From positions 12,216-76,215 of the forward strand of contig JAEWTW010000034.1 of NCBI GenBank assembly GCA_023397655.1: a stretch of DNA of 64,000 nt, written 5' to 3'. Position numbers and translations under genes: made by a program. The stretch is from Bacillota bacterium. GTDB lineage: Bacteria; Bacillota; Clostridia; Christensenellales; SZUA-584. The notes beneath the pieces are model-generated. The model was not told where the DNA came from. It saw nothing but the letters and a program-made list of their open reading frames with translations, and ran no database searches. Shown one piece after another: positions 1-8,867 of this stretch. Each line of letters begins with the position of its first letter. Positions within the stretch are counted from its first letter, which is position 1.

Positions 1-533
1 AGCGGCTGGTGCAGACCTGCATCAGTGAGCTGGGCGGTCTGGACGCGCTGGTCAACAACGCGGGCGTGACGGACGACGGGCTGATCATGCGCATGACGGA
101 TGAGCAGTATCACCGCGTGCTGCGGGCGAACCTCGACAGCTGCTTCTACTGCTCGCGCGAGGGCATCGCGCACATGGCACGCAAGCGCAGCGGGCGCATC
201 GTGAACATCACGTCGGTGGTGGGCATCACGGGCAACGCGGGGCAGGCCAACTACGCCGCCTCCAAGGCGGGCATCATCGGCCTCACCAAGTCATGCGCCA
301 AGGAAGTCGCCAAGCGCGGCATCTGCGTGAACGCGGTAGCCCCCGGTTTTATCGAAACCGCGATGACCGACAAACTGAGCGACGACGTGAAACAGTCCAT
401 GAAGCAAGGCATACCGCTGGGGCGCTTCGGCAAGCCGGAGGACGTGGCCGACATGGTTGCTTTTCTATGCGGCGACGGCGCTTCGTATGTCACCGGTCAG
501 GTGATCGTCGTGGACGGCGGCATGGTGATTTAG
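1..533 (+). CDS. fabG: 3-oxoacyl-ACP reductase FabG, 5'-truncated by the window edge
   Basis: NADPH-dependent reduction of 3-oxoacyl-ACP in type II fatty-acid synthesis. The reading frame is open to the left edge, so the N-terminal Rossmann TGxxxGIG motif lies outside the window. What remains shows the NNAG motif, the catalytic Ser in NITSVVG, the YAASK active-site Tyr/Lys pair, the PG turn in VAPGFIETAMT, and a C-terminal VTGQVIVVDGGM typical of FabG rather than of a general short-chain dehydrogenase. fabF follows after 23 bases with no terminator and fabZ after that, so the three are very probably one operon. The GTG near base 9 is internal, not the start. Confidence 0.93.
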   Translation, partial: RLVQTCISELGGLDALVNNAGVTDDGLIMRMTDEQYHRVLRANLDSCFYCSREGIAHMARKRSGRIVNITSVVGITGNAGQANYAASKAGIIGLTKSCAKEVAKRGICVNAVAPGFIETAMTDKLSDDVKQSMKQGIPLGRFGKPEDVADMVAFLCGDGASYVTGQVIVVDGGMVI

Positions 534-556
534 CGTTTGGAAAGGGTTAAAGGAGT

Positions 557-1783
557 ATGAAAGTTTACATAACCGGGATGGGCGTGGTATCGCCCATCGG
601 CATGAGCGCGGAAGAAAGCTTCAAGGCGGCGGCGGACGGCGTGTCCGGCATCAGCGCCGCGGAGTGCTTCGATTCAGAGCTGACGCAGATATTCGTGGCC
701 GGACAAGTAAAGAACTTCACGCCGGAGCCGTATGTGAACAAGCGCGAGGCCAAGCGCATGGCGCGGTTCACGCAGATGGCGATAGTGGCCGCGATGCAGG
801 CGTGGGAGATGAGCGGCATGCAGGAGGCGGGCTTCGACGCGGAGCGCGTGGGCGTGCTGCTGGGCAGCGGCATGGGCGGTCTGGACGTGATCTGCGAGCA
901 GTACGAGGAACTAAAAACAAACGGGCCGCGCAGCGTATCCTCGCTGTTTATCCCGAAGGCGATTATCAATACCACGCCCGGATTGATCGCGATTAAGCTG
1001 GGGCTGTACGGCCCGTGCTACGCGATCGTGACGGCGTGCTCATCGGGCGCGGATGCCATCGGTCAGGCGTATTACGCGATCAAAGACGGCCGGGTGGACG
1101 CGATACTGGTGGGCGGCGCGGAGTCGGTGATGACCGAACTCGCCGTGCAGGGCTTCCACCAGATGGGCGCATTGTCCGAAAGCGCAGACCCCAAGCGCGC
1201 GAGCATCCCGTTCGACAAGGAGCGTCAGGGCTTCGTGATGGGCGAAGGCGCGGCATTTATGCTGCTGGAGAGCGAAGAGTCGGTCAGACGGCGCAGCGCG
1301 AAAACGCTGGGCGAGGTGGCCGGATACGCGCAGACGTGTGACGCACATCACATCACCGCGCCGCAGCCGGAGGGTACGCAAGCCGCCCGCGCGATGTCGC
1401 TGGCGATGAAGGAAGCCGGGATCGACAAGACTCAGGTGGGCTATATCAACGCGCATGGCACCAGCACGCCGCTCAACGACGCGGGCGAAAGCGCGGCTAT
1501 AGAGACCTGCTTCGGCGACCATGCCAAGGAGCTGCGCGTCAGCTCCACCAAGTCGATGACGGGGCACATGCTGGGTGCGGCAGGCGCATTTGAAGCGGTG
1601 ATATCGCTCTGCGCGCTGAACGCCGGTATCGCGCCCCCGACGATAGGGCTGGAAGAAGAGGCGGAAGACTGCCGTTTGAACTACGTGAAGGGCAAGGCGC
1701 AGCCCTTAAGCTGTGAATACGCGCTGTCCAACTCGTTCGGCTTTGGCGGACACAACAGCTGCCTCGTGCTGAAAAAAGCTTAA
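557..1783 (+). CDS. fabF: Beta-ketoacyl-ACP synthase II
   Basis: Condenses malonyl-ACP with acyl-ACP during fatty-acid elongation in the cytoplasm. The 408 residues match the normal FabF length. The Cys-His-His triad is visible: Cys in TACSSGAD, His in NAHGTSTPLND, His in KSMTGHMLGAAGA. The C-terminus SNSFGFGGHNSCLVLKK is diagnostic of KAS I/II. The ATG is preceded by an AAAGGAG-type site (aaaggagt). Second readable gene of the fabG-fabF-fabZ operon. Confidence 0.97.
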   Translation: MKVYITGMGVVSPIGMSAEESFKAAADGVSGISAAECFDSELTQIFVAGQVKNFTPEPYVNKREAKRMARFTQMAIVAAMQAWEMSGMQEAGFDAERVGVLLGSGMGGLDVICEQYEELKTNGPRSVSSLFIPKAIINTTPGLIAIKLGLYGPCYAIVTACSSGADAIGQAYYAIKDGRVDAILVGGAESVMTELAVQGFHQMGALSESADPKRASIPFDKERQGFVMGEGAAFMLLESEESVRRRSAKTLGEVAGYAQTCDAHHITAPQPEGTQAARAMSLAMKEAGIDKTQVGYINAHGTSTPLNDAGESAAIETCFGDHAKELRVSSTKSMTGHMLGAAGAFEAVISLCALNAGIAPPTIGLEEEAEDCRLNYVKGKAQPLSCEYALSNSFGFGGHNSCLVLKKA

Positions 1784-1798
1784 AGGATGAATTGACAG

Positions 1799-2233
1799 AT
1801 GAAACTGAGCATAGACGAAATCAAAAAAATATTGCCGCACCGCGAACCGTTTCTGATGCTGGACCGCGTGGACGAGCTTGAGCCGGGGGCTTATGCCAAA
1901 GGCATCAAAGCCGTGAGCGCCAACGAGTGGTTCTTTCAGGGGCATTTTGCGGAATATAAGGTGATGCCGGGCGTGTTGATTGTGGAAGCGATGGCACAGA
2001 TGGGCGGCATCGCGCTGCTGACAATGGATGAGCTGAAAGGAAAATTGGCGTTCCTCGGCAAGATCAAGAACGCCAAGTTCTCCGACAAGGTGGTGCCGGG
2101 CGACGTTCTGGTACTGGAGACGCGCATCGACACCATCAAGGGCAGCGTGGGCATCGGCACGGGCACAGCGTCGGTGGACGGACGGAAGGTGGCCAGCTGT
2201 GAGCTGATGTTTGCCATCGGAGACCCGGCGTAA
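1799..2233 (+). CDS. fabZ: 3-hydroxyacyl-ACP dehydratase FabZ
   Basis: Dehydrates 3-hydroxyacyl-ACP; hot-dog fold, 144 residues, the usual FabZ size. Characteristic stretches are LPHREPFLMLDRV near the N-terminus, the catalytic His in GHFAEYKVMPGV and the catalytic Glu in IVEAMAQMG. It starts 15 bases after fabF behind an AAAGGA site. It is the last gene of the operon here: the stop lies four bases from the stop of the convergent CYTH-like gene, leaving no room for a dedicated terminator. Confidence 0.95.
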   Translation: MKLSIDEIKKILPHREPFLMLDRVDELEPGAYAKGIKAVSANEWFFQGHFAEYKVMPGVLIVEAMAQMGGIALLTMDELKGKLAFLGKIKNAKFSDKVVPGDVLVLETRIDTIKGSVGIGTGTASVDGRKVASCELMFAIGDPA

Positions 2234-2237
2234 GCGT

Positions 2238-2960
2238 TTATTCCTTGGCGTACTGGTCGAACAGTGCGTCCGTTTTGAGCGTATTGACAGGATCCAGCAT
2301 ATCGCTGGACAAAAGCAGGCGAACAACCTGCTTTTTTGTTTCCGCCGCGTCGGCACTGCCGATGTCGAACGACAGCTCAGCGAGGTAATTCTTCAGCTTC
2401 CATACCTCGACTTTGATCTTGAGGTCGTCCAGCTTGCCTTCGTAGTTCATCGCTGCGACAGGGCCGTACAGCACGGAGCCGCACAAATGCGCAAAACCCT
2501 TGTTTTGACCCTTCCAGTGGGTCAGCAGCTCCGGGCAGTTCGCGATAACGAGGCGCCGGGATTCCAGCATGTCCGGCTGGTTCTCGGCAGTAAACTTGCG
2601 TATGTACGAGAAGCTGATCGTCTTCTTGGAGTAACCGAAGTCGATCTCCGGCTCGAAGCTGCGGTCAAAGGTGACAGCCAGCGGCGTATCCAGCATCGCT
2701 TTATAGCCCGCCTCGGTATAGCGTTTTTTATAGGTCAGCTCCAGTTCATCCTTGTGCTGGCGGAACCGTATGGACCAGCCCCATTTTTTGAGCTTCTGAT
2801 CCGGCGTGTCCATATACCACACCGGTCTTTCCTTGGGCTCACCGGAGATATCGAACAGCTCCACCAGCGCGCCCGACAGCACGAAGCCCTTTTCCAGCGC
2901 CTTTTTGCTCTTCAGCATCAACTTGACTTCGGTAGCGGGAATCTTTTCAGTCAGTTCCAA
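2238..2960 (-). CDS. CYTH-like (triphosphate tunnel) domain protein
   Basis: About 240 residues. The first half has the CYTH pattern: an N-terminal EVKLML strand (a degenerate ExExK), then YMDTPDQKL followed by WSIRFRQHKDELELTYKKR, resembling the YfDTpd...lRlR...lTlK signature of triphosphate tunnel metalloenzymes. The second half is not recognised. Since the first metal-binding Glu of ExExK is missing, triphosphatase activity is uncertain. The start is chosen at a TTG because a GGAGG lies 8 bases upstream of it; a GTG five codons earlier at 2975 has no ribosome binding site. Convergent with fabZ. The substrate is unknown. Confidence 0.6.
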   Translation of the reverse strand: MELTEKIPATEVKLMLKSKKALEKGFVLSGALVELFDISGEPKERPVWYMDTPDQKLKKWGWSIRFRQHKDELELTYKKRYTEAGYKAMLDTPLAVTFDRSFEPEIDFGYSKKTISFSYIRKFTAENQPDMLESRRLVIANCPELLTHWKGQNKGFAHLCGSVLYGPVAAMNYEGKLDDLKIKVEVWKLKNYLAELSFDIGSADAAETKKQVVRLLLSSDMLDPVNTLKTDALFDQYAKE

Positions 2961-3111
2961 AACGATGGCCTCCACAAAAACATGATGCTATTAGTCTTTG
3001 CGGCTGTGCCGCGATTATGCCACCGAATTCTGCGCAGCATCTTCGCATATTGTGATATAATGGGAATCGAAAAAAATGCTTTCGAGGTGCGCTGTGAGAA
3101 AGGGGAAAAGG

Positions 3112-3807
3112 ATGCTCTGGATCATCATCGGCATCGCTTTGGTATTGGGAGCTGCGTTTTTCGGCGTATACAAATGGATGAACGCCCGCGGCTTTCAGGT
3201 TGCGGGAGACATCGTGACCCATGCCGAGACAGACAAAAAAGTGGTGGCGCTGACGTTCGACGACGGCCCGACCGAATATACACAGCAGATACTCGACATG
3301 CTGGATGAGCTGGATATCAAATGCACTTTCTTCCTCATGGGTGGGGCGATGGAGAGCCATATGGAGGAAGCAAAGGCCATCGTAGACGCGGGGCATCAGG
3401 TGGGCAACCACACGTACTCGCACCAGCGCATGGTGTTCAAGAGCGGCAAATTCATCGACGATGAGATCGACAGCACCAACGGGCTGATACGGCAGGCAGG
3501 CTATGAGGGGGAGATTATGTTCCGGCCTCCGTACGGCAAAAAGCTGGTGCTGCTGCCGCTGGCGCTGCAAAAGCGCGGCATGACGACGGTAATGTGGAGC
3601 CGAGAGCCGGAATACGAGGGAGACATGTCGGGCACAGCTGAGGCCATTGCGAACAACGTAACGCAAATAGTGCAGCCGGGCGATATCATACTGATGCACC
3701 TCATGTATGACAGCGGTGCGCCCTCCCGCGATGCGGTGCCGCTCATCGTGGAACAGCTGCGGGATGAGGGGTACACGTTCGTCACAGTGAGCAAGCTGCT
3801 GGACTGA
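3112..3807 (+). CDS. Polysaccharide deacetylase (NodB domain), membrane-anchored
   Basis: Probable N-deacetylase of an extracellular polysaccharide such as peptidoglycan or chitooligosaccharide. About 231 residues with one N-terminal membrane helix (LWIIIGIALVLGAAFFGVY) then a NodB domain. Visible motifs are motif 1 LTFDDGPTEYT (catalytic Asp and metal Asp), motif 2 NHTYSHQRM (two metal His), motif 3 RPPYGK and motif 5 ILMHLM. The ATG at 3112 follows aaaggggaaaagg; a GTG at 3094 would add six mostly basic residues and is also possible. An extended -10 (TGATATAAT) lies about 50 bases upstream. The next gene is another wall enzyme. Confidence 0.88.
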   Translation: MLWIIIGIALVLGAAFFGVYKWMNARGFQVAGDIVTHAETDKKVVALTFDDGPTEYTQQILDMLDELDIKCTFFLMGGAMESHMEEAKAIVDAGHQVGNHTYSHQRMVFKSGKFIDDEIDSTNGLIRQAGYEGEIMFRPPYGKKLVLLPLALQKRGMTTVMWSREPEYEGDMSGTAEAIANNVTQIVQPGDIILMHLMYDSGAPSRDAVPLIVEQLRDEGYTFVTVSKLLD

Positions 3808-3882
3808 AAGCAATCCCCGCTGTCAAAACGGCGGTGCGCTGAATACGATATTATATCGCAATATCGGTTGAGGAGGCGCTGT

Positions 3883-5154
3883 ATGAGAGTGCTGAGAGCG
3901 GGCATGTCGGGCACCGACGTGATGGAGATTCAGGCGCTGCTGGCAAAGATGGGGTACGACCCCGGTAAAATAGACGGCATATTCGGACTGCAGACGCAAA
4001 GCGCGGTGAAGCAGTTTCAGCGGGATTTCGGAATGATGCCGGACGGCATCATCGGGCTGAATACATACCGCACGCTGGAACGCTTTTTGCTGGGCTACGA
4101 TACATATACGATAAGACCGGGCGACACGCTGTACAACATCGCCCGCAAGTACTATACCAATCTCACGCTGCTGATGGCCGCGAATCCGGGCCTCGACCCG
4201 TACAACCTGCGCATCGGGCAGACGGTCACCGTCCCGTACGGCATCAACGTGGTGGACACCAACATCGACTACACCTATGACGTGCTTCAGCACGATATAA
4301 AGGGACTCAAGGCGCGTTACCCGTTCATCGAGACAGGCGTCGCCGGTCACAGTTCGCTGGGCCGGGAACTCAGCTATATCCGGCTGGGCACGGGCTCAAA
4401 CGAGGTGTTCTACAACGCCGCGCATCACGCCCTTGAATGGATCACATCGCCGGTGCTGATGAAGTTTGCGGAGGACTATGCCAAAGCTTACGCGCTGGGC
4501 ACGGAGATCAGCGGCTTTGACCCACGTGAGATGTGGGAGAACAGCAGCATCTACATCATCCCGATGGTGAATCCGGACGGCGTGGATCTGGTGCTGAACG
4601 GACTGCAGCGCAGCAACCCGAATTACAGCAAGCTGATAAGCTGGAACAGGGGCAGCACGGATTTCTCAAAGGATTGGCAGTCCAACAACAACGGCGTGGA
4701 TCTAAACCACAACTACAACGCTGCGTGGGAGGAGTCCAAACAGGCCGAGGCGGCGCTGGGCATCACCGGGCCGGGGCCCACACGTTTCTCCGGACCGTAT
4801 CCGGAATCCGAGCCTGAATCGCGCGCGGTGGCGGACTTCACGCGTGCCCACGACTTCCGCCTCGTGATGGCGTACCACAGCCAGGGCGAGGTGATATTCT
4901 GGGACTTCGAGAACCTCGCACCGCCCGAAGCGCAGACGATCGGCGAATCGCTGGCGGGGCTTAGCGGCTACGAATTGGCGGAACCGGAAGGCCCGGCCTC
5001 GTACGCGGGCTACAAGGACTGGTTCATACAGGATTACCGCCGTCCCGGTTACACGGTGGAGGTGGGGCGCGGCACCAACCCGCTGTCGATATCCCAGTTC
5101 GACACGATATACGCCGACAACCGGCCCATGCTGCTGTACGCGGCGACGGTATGA
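3883..5154 (+). CDS. Peptidoglycan-binding, LysM, M14 zinc carboxypeptidase
   Basis: Likely a gamma-D-glutamyl-meso-diaminopimelate peptidase (endopeptidase I type) acting on cell-wall peptides. About 423 residues in three modules: a PG_binding_1 domain (about 1-60, GIFGLQTQSAVKQFQ), a LysM (about 66-115, YTIRPGDTLYNIARKYY), and an M14 peptidase from about 135. Zinc/active-site motifs are HHALEW (His, Glu), NPDGVDL, LNHNYN, MAYHSQGE (third zinc His) and the catalytic Glu in YTVEVGRG. There is no signal peptide, as in some spore-cortex peptidases. The ATG at 3883 is fixed by gaggagg 7 bases upstream. A perfect 13-base palindrome (cgatattatatcg, 3847-3859) lies in the promoter region. Confidence 0.9.
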   Translation: MRVLRAGMSGTDVMEIQALLAKMGYDPGKIDGIFGLQTQSAVKQFQRDFGMMPDGIIGLNTYRTLERFLLGYDTYTIRPGDTLYNIARKYYTNLTLLMAANPGLDPYNLRIGQTVTVPYGINVVDTNIDYTYDVLQHDIKGLKARYPFIETGVAGHSSLGRELSYIRLGTGSNEVFYNAAHHALEWITSPVLMKFAEDYAKAYALGTEISGFDPREMWENSSIYIIPMVNPDGVDLVLNGLQRSNPNYSKLISWNRGSTDFSKDWQSNNNGVDLNHNYNAAWEESKQAEAALGITGPGPTRFSGPYPESEPESRAVADFTRAHDFRLVMAYHSQGEVIFWDFENLAPPEAQTIGESLAGLSGYELAEPEGPASYAGYKDWFIQDYRRPGYTVEVGRGTNPLSISQFDTIYADNRPMLLYAATV

Positions 5155-5170
5155 TAGATCGCTGAATCTG

Positions 5171-5195
5171 AGAGGCGGTAATGCCTCTCCTTTCG
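5171..5195 (+). terminator. Intrinsic terminator after the M14 peptidase
   Basis: Inverted repeat agaggc...gcctct with a 6-base loop, followed by cctttc. The T-run is weak. Confidence 0.55.
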
Positions 5196-5197
5196 AT

Positions 5198-5226
5198 TTG
5201 ACAAATTTGGACAAGTTTTATAAAGT
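5198..5226 (+). promoter_or_regulatory. Sigma-A-type promoter for the GntR regulator
   Basis: Perfect -35 TTGACA at 5198-5203. A 17-base spacer gives TAAAGT as -10; an overlapping TATAAA would give a 15-base spacer. The GntR gene ATG is at 5262. Confidence 0.6.
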
Positions 5227-5261
5227 AATATGAGCGAACTAGTTTTGAGTAAAGGAGCTTT

Positions 5262-5987
5262 ATGGATACAGGTCAGTTTGCGTATATCAGCGTTTACAGC
5301 GATTTGCGGGATAAGATACGGGAGGGGAAATACCCCGTCGGCAGTTTGCTTCCGCCCGAATCCGCGCTTTGCGGCATATACGGCGTCAGCCGGACGACGG
5401 TGAGGAACGCTGCGCACCTGCTGGAGACGGAAGGCTATGTGAAGGCGCAGCAGGGCTACGGCACCGAGGTGCTGGACTTCCGCACCATACAGAAGCTCAA
5501 CTACATATCCTCCTTCACGCGCACGCTGGAGGCCAAGGGATATACGGTTTCCACCAAAAGCATGCACATCGATACCGTGAGGCCAAGCGAGCTGCTGGCG
5601 CGTGAGCTGAATATCACCGAAAAGACGGATGTGGTGCGTGTGCAGCGCCTGCAGACGGCCAACAAAAAGCCCGTCGCTTATATCACTGACTACATCATCG
5701 CCAGTCTGGTGACCGGCATCGAGCAGGATGTGGGCAAATTCGTATCCCTTTATAAACACATTGAAAAAAACTATGGCATAACCATCACCTCCGCAGTGGA
5801 CACCATCAAGGCGCAGACGGCTGATTTCATGCTGGCGGAAATGCTCGGCATATCAGCGGGCAGCCCGATACTGGCCAATCATCGCGTCGTTTCCAGCCAT
5901 GGTGTACCGATACTGGTCAACGAAGTGTTGATGGACGGCAACCGCATGGAGTATTCCGTGGCTGTCGAAGGGCGCATCGAGCCGTAA
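5262..5987 (+). CDS. GntR-family regulator with UTRA ligand domain (HutC/FarR type)
   Basis: Transcription factor of 241 residues: winged helix at about 5-75 (LRDKIREGKYPVGSLLPPE then YGVSRTTVRNAAHLLETEG), then a UTRA sensor domain at about 95-235 (VVRVQRLQTANKKPVAY, GSPILANHRVVSSHGVPI). UTRA domains usually bind sugar phosphates or similar small metabolites. It has its own promoter and terminator and lies directly upstream of the carbohydrate genes deoC, SDR and SorE-like, so it is probably their local regulator; the ligand cannot be read from sequence. Ribosome binding site aaaggag. Confidence 0.9.
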   Translation: MDTGQFAYISVYSDLRDKIREGKYPVGSLLPPESALCGIYGVSRTTVRNAAHLLETEGYVKAQQGYGTEVLDFRTIQKLNYISSFTRTLEAKGYTVSTKSMHIDTVRPSELLARELNITEKTDVVRVQRLQTANKKPVAYITDYIIASLVTGIEQDVGKFVSLYKHIEKNYGITITSAVDTIKAQTADFMLAEMLGISAGSPILANHRVVSSHGVPILVNEVLMDGNRMEYSVAVEGRIEP

Positions 5988-5991
5988 CAAC

Positions 5992-6019
5992 AGGGTCTGC
6001 TCAATAGGCCCTTTTTTTA
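5992..6019 (+). terminator. Intrinsic terminator of the GntR gene
   Basis: Stem agggtc/ggccct (one G-T pair), loop tgctcaata, followed by seven T. Confidence 0.8.
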
Positions 6020-6031
6020 TTCAGTTGCCGC

Positions 6032-6059
6032 TTGACCATAAACATAATGATGTTATAGA
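6032..6059 (+). promoter_or_regulatory. Promoter of the deoC operon
   Basis: TTGACC (6032-6037), 16-base spacer, TATAGA (6054-6059), 43 bases before the deoC start. The AT-rich partly palindromic stretch that follows (atatgcatac, atttaaat) could hold an operator. Confidence 0.65.
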
Positions 6060-6101
6060 ATATATGCATACAATTTAAATACATTCGCGGGAGGATGATT
6101 C

Positions 6102-6761
6102 ATGACACAGCACGAACTGGCAAACATGCTGGACGTGACGCTGGTACAGAATGCGCACACCGAAGCCGAGATACAGAGCCTGATCGAGGGTGCGCAAAAA
6201 TACTCGTTTGCGTGCGTATTCACACTGTCCTGCTACCTAAAACAGGTGGTGGAAGGCCTCAAGGGCACCGGCGTGCACGCGGGCGGGCCTGTGGGCTACC
6301 CGTCGGGCGGCGAATTTACGGAGATCAAGGTGGCGGAGGCTAAACGTACCATTGAACTGGGTGCTGACGAGCTGGACATGGTGATCAACCTTGGGTGGAT
6401 GCTGAGCGGACGGTACGATCTGGTGCTGGATGAGCTCAAGCGCGTTCGTGAGGCGACAGAGGGGAAGCCGCTCAAATGCATCATCGAGATTGGCTGTCTG
6501 GACGAATACAACGCTAAAAAGGCGTGCGAGCTGGTGGTGCAGTCGGGTGCGGACTATGTGAAGACGGGTACGGGCTGGTTTGCTCCCGCGTCGATCGAGC
6601 AGGTGCGGCTGATCAAGTCCGTGGTGGGCAACGATGTTTACATCAAGGCGGCGGGCGGCATACGGACGCTGGAAGCCATCGAAGCGTTCCGCGCGGAAGG
6701 CGTATACCGCATGGGCATCGGCCTGACCAGCGCGGTCAATATACTGAGCGGGCTTGCGTAG
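6102..6761 (+). CDS. deoC: DeoC-family deoxyribose-phosphate aldolase
   Basis: Class I aldolase; canonically 2-deoxyribose 5-phosphate to glyceraldehyde 3-phosphate and acetaldehyde. 219 residues, normal length. The Schiff-base Lys is in IKAAGGIRT, the proton-relay Lys in YVKTGTGW, and the catalytic Asp in ADELDMVINLGWM. Its neighbours are sugar-alcohol-type oxidoreductases, not phosphopentomutase or nucleoside phosphorylase, so the true substrate here may be another deoxy-sugar phosphate. Ribosome binding site gggaggat. The next gene begins 16 bases downstream. Confidence 0.92.
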   Translation: MTQHELANMLDVTLVQNAHTEAEIQSLIEGAQKYSFACVFTLSCYLKQVVEGLKGTGVHAGGPVGYPSGGEFTEIKVAEAKRTIELGADELDMVINLGWMLSGRYDLVLDELKRVREATEGKPLKCIIEIGCLDEYNAKKACELVVQSGADYVKTGTGWFAPASIEQVRLIKSVVGNDVYIKAAGGIRTLEAIEAFRAEGVYRMGIGLTSAVNILSGLA

Positions 6762-6777
6762 CCGGAGAGGAATAACG

Positions 6778-7560
6778 ATGGGTATGCTGGAAGGAAAGGT
6801 GGCACTGGTCACCGGCGGCGGACGCGGACTCGGTGAGGCGCTGTGCAAAAGGCTGGCGGTCGAGGGTTGCCGCGTGGCGGTAGCGGATGTGGCCAAACAG
6901 AACGCTCAGGCGGTGGCGGAGCAGCTGCCGGACGCGCTGGGCATCGGCTGCGACGTGACGGACTACGCGCAGTGTGAGGCGGCCTATGAGCGGACGATGG
7001 AGAAATACGGTCAGCTGGACATACTCGTCGCCAATGCGGGCATTCTGAAGTCCGGCGCGATCAACGAAGTGGACATAAACGACTGGAAACAGGTGATCGA
7101 GGTGAACCTGCTGGGCAGCTTCCATATCATAAAAGCCTGCTCCCAGCACTTCATCGACAAGCGGTCGGGCTGCATCATACAGATCAACAGCAAGTCAGGC
7201 AAAAAGGGCAGCTTTAAAAGCTCCGCCTACGCGTCGTCCAAGTTCGGCGGCATCGGGCTGGTGCAGAGCCTGGCGCTGGAGTTCGCGCCGTACGGCGTGC
7301 GCGTCAACGCGATATGCCCCGGAAACCTGCTGAACTCTCCGCTGTGGCGCGAGGGCGAGAACGCGCTGATCAACCAGTATTCGCGCAACCGCGGCCAGAG
7401 CCCGGAAGAAACGCTGGAGCAGTATCTCAAGCAGATACCGATGGGACGCAGCTGCGAATACGAGGATGTCGCCAATGTGATGGTGTTTCTGGCCAGCGAC
7501 CTGTCGTCCTATATGACGGGGCAGGCTATCAATGTGACCGGCGGCTTCGAAATGCGCTGA
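6778..7560 (+). CDS. SDR oxidoreductase, sorbitol-6-phosphate 2-dehydrogenase-like (copy 1)
   Basis: Classical SDR of 260 residues: TGGGRGLGEA cofactor loop, NAGI, catalytic Ser in INSKSGKKGS, active-site YASSK, and C-terminal MTGQAINVTGGFEM. The INSKSGK and CPGNLLNSPLW stretches are typical of SrlD-type enzymes oxidising D-glucitol 6-phosphate to fructose 6-phosphate with NAD. The ATG at 6778 follows ggagagga. It overlaps nothing but is tightly placed in the deoC operon. A close paralogue lies at 12493. Substrate assignment is inference from family resemblance. Confidence 0.85.
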   Translation: MGMLEGKVALVTGGGRGLGEALCKRLAVEGCRVAVADVAKQNAQAVAEQLPDALGIGCDVTDYAQCEAAYERTMEKYGQLDILVANAGILKSGAINEVDINDWKQVIEVNLLGSFHIIKACSQHFIDKRSGCIIQINSKSGKKGSFKSSAYASSKFGGIGLVQSLALEFAPYGVRVNAICPGNLLNSPLWREGENALINQYSRNRGQSPEETLEQYLKQIPMGRSCEYEDVANVMVFLASDLSSYMTGQAINVTGGFEMR

Positions 7561-7573
7561 AACGGAGGGCTAT

Positions 7574-8848
7574 TTGAAGACCAGAGCGGTAAGGCTTTAC
7601 GGTAAAAATGATCTGAGGCTGGAGGAGTTTGAGCTGCCTGCCATGCAGCCGGACGAAATACTGGCGCGCATCGTCACCGACTCCATCTGCATGTCCACAT
7701 ACAAGACGGCCATACAAGGCGAGGACCACAAGCGCGTGCCCAAGGGCATCGCCACAAACCCGGTGATGATGGGGCATGAGTTCTGCGGCGAGATCGTGGA
7801 AGTGGGCGAGCGGTGGAAAAGCGAATTCGCGCCCGGTGAGCGTTTCGTGATGCAGACGGCGCTCAACTACAAGGGCTCGATGGCAGCGCCGGGGTTTTCC
7901 TTCCCGTATGTGGGCGGCGACGCGACGTACATCATCATACCGTCCGTCGTGATGGAGATCGGCCACCTGATCAAGTATGAGGCGCAGCACTTCTATCAGG
8001 GCTCGCTGGTGGAGCCGATGGGCTGCATCATCGGGGCTTACCACGCCAGCTATCACATACAGCCGGGAAAATACACGCACGATATGGGCATACGCGAAGG
8101 CGGAAGTGTGGCGCTGCTGGGCGCGTGCGGGCCGATGGGGCTGGGGGCGATCGACTATGCTCTGCACGCGGACAGACGGCCTTCGGTGCTGGTGGTGACG
8201 GACATTGACGACGGGCGGCTGGCTCGGGCGGAATCGATATTTTCTGTGGAAGAGGCGCGTCAGGCGGGGGTCAGTCTCACGTATATCAACACGGCGAAGC
8301 AGGACGATCCGGTACGGGAATTGCGCGCGCAGACGGCAAGCGGCTTCGACGACGTGATGGTGTTTGCTCCGGTATCCGCCGTGATCGAGCAGGCGGATGC
8401 GCTGCTGGCGCGGGACGGCTGCCTGAACTTTTTCGCCGGACCCACGAATACGGCGCTGAGCGCCAACCTTAACTTCTACGATGTGCATTACGGTGGTACG
8501 CATGTGACGGGCACCAGCGGCGGCAACACGAACGACATGCGCGAAGCGGTGCGGCTGATGGGGGCGGGGCGCATCGACCCGTCCGCGATGATCACGCACG
8601 TGGGCGGCCTCGATTCGGTGATCGACACCACGCTGAACCTGCCGCATATCAGCGGCGGCAAAAAGCTGGTATATGTGCAGATCAACATGCCGATGACGCC
8701 GCTGGACGAGCTTCACAGTCTGGGCGATAAGGACCGGCGGTATCTGGAGCTGGCGGACATCGTCAGACGGCATAACGGGCTGTGGTCCGGCGAAGCGGAG
8801 GATTGCCTGCTCGCCATACACTCAAGGCCAACAGGCAGCGAAATATAA
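7574..8848 (+). CDS. Zinc-type alcohol dehydrogenase, L-sorbose-1-phosphate reductase (SorE)-like
   Basis: Medium-chain dehydrogenase, 424 residues, longer than the usual ~350, as seen in the SorE group. The N-terminal GroES-like half has MMGHEFCGEIVEVGERW and the Rossmann half has ALLGACGPMGLGAIDYAL. SorE-type enzymes interconvert L-sorbose 1-phosphate and D-glucitol 6-phosphate, fitting the SrlD-like gene upstream. It starts at TTG (7574) with ggaggg five bases upstream; no in-frame ATG fits better. Third gene of the deoC operon. No sorbose PTS genes are nearby, so the substrate may differ. Confidence 0.75.
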   Translation: MKTRAVRLYGKNDLRLEEFELPAMQPDEILARIVTDSICMSTYKTAIQGEDHKRVPKGIATNPVMMGHEFCGEIVEVGERWKSEFAPGERFVMQTALNYKGSMAAPGFSFPYVGGDATYIIIPSVVMEIGHLIKYEAQHFYQGSLVEPMGCIIGAYHASYHIQPGKYTHDMGIREGGSVALLGACGPMGLGAIDYALHADRRPSVLVVTDIDDGRLARAESIFSVEEARQAGVSLTYINTAKQDDPVRELRAQTASGFDDVMVFAPVSAVIEQADALLARDGCLNFFAGPTNTALSANLNFYDVHYGGTHVTGTSGGNTNDMREAVRLMGAGRIDPSAMITHVGGLDSVIDTTLNLPHISGGKKLVYVQINMPMTPLDELHSLGDKDRRYLELADIVRRHNGLWSGEAEDCLLAIHSRPTGSEI

Positions 8849-8867
8849 CGTCTTTTAAGGCGGAACC

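Noticed and set aside
1706..2356. Long antisense frames over high-GC genes
   Set aside because: Frames opposite fabF, fabZ, metH, the ligase fusion and others are Arg/His-rich shadows produced by GC-rich codon bias.
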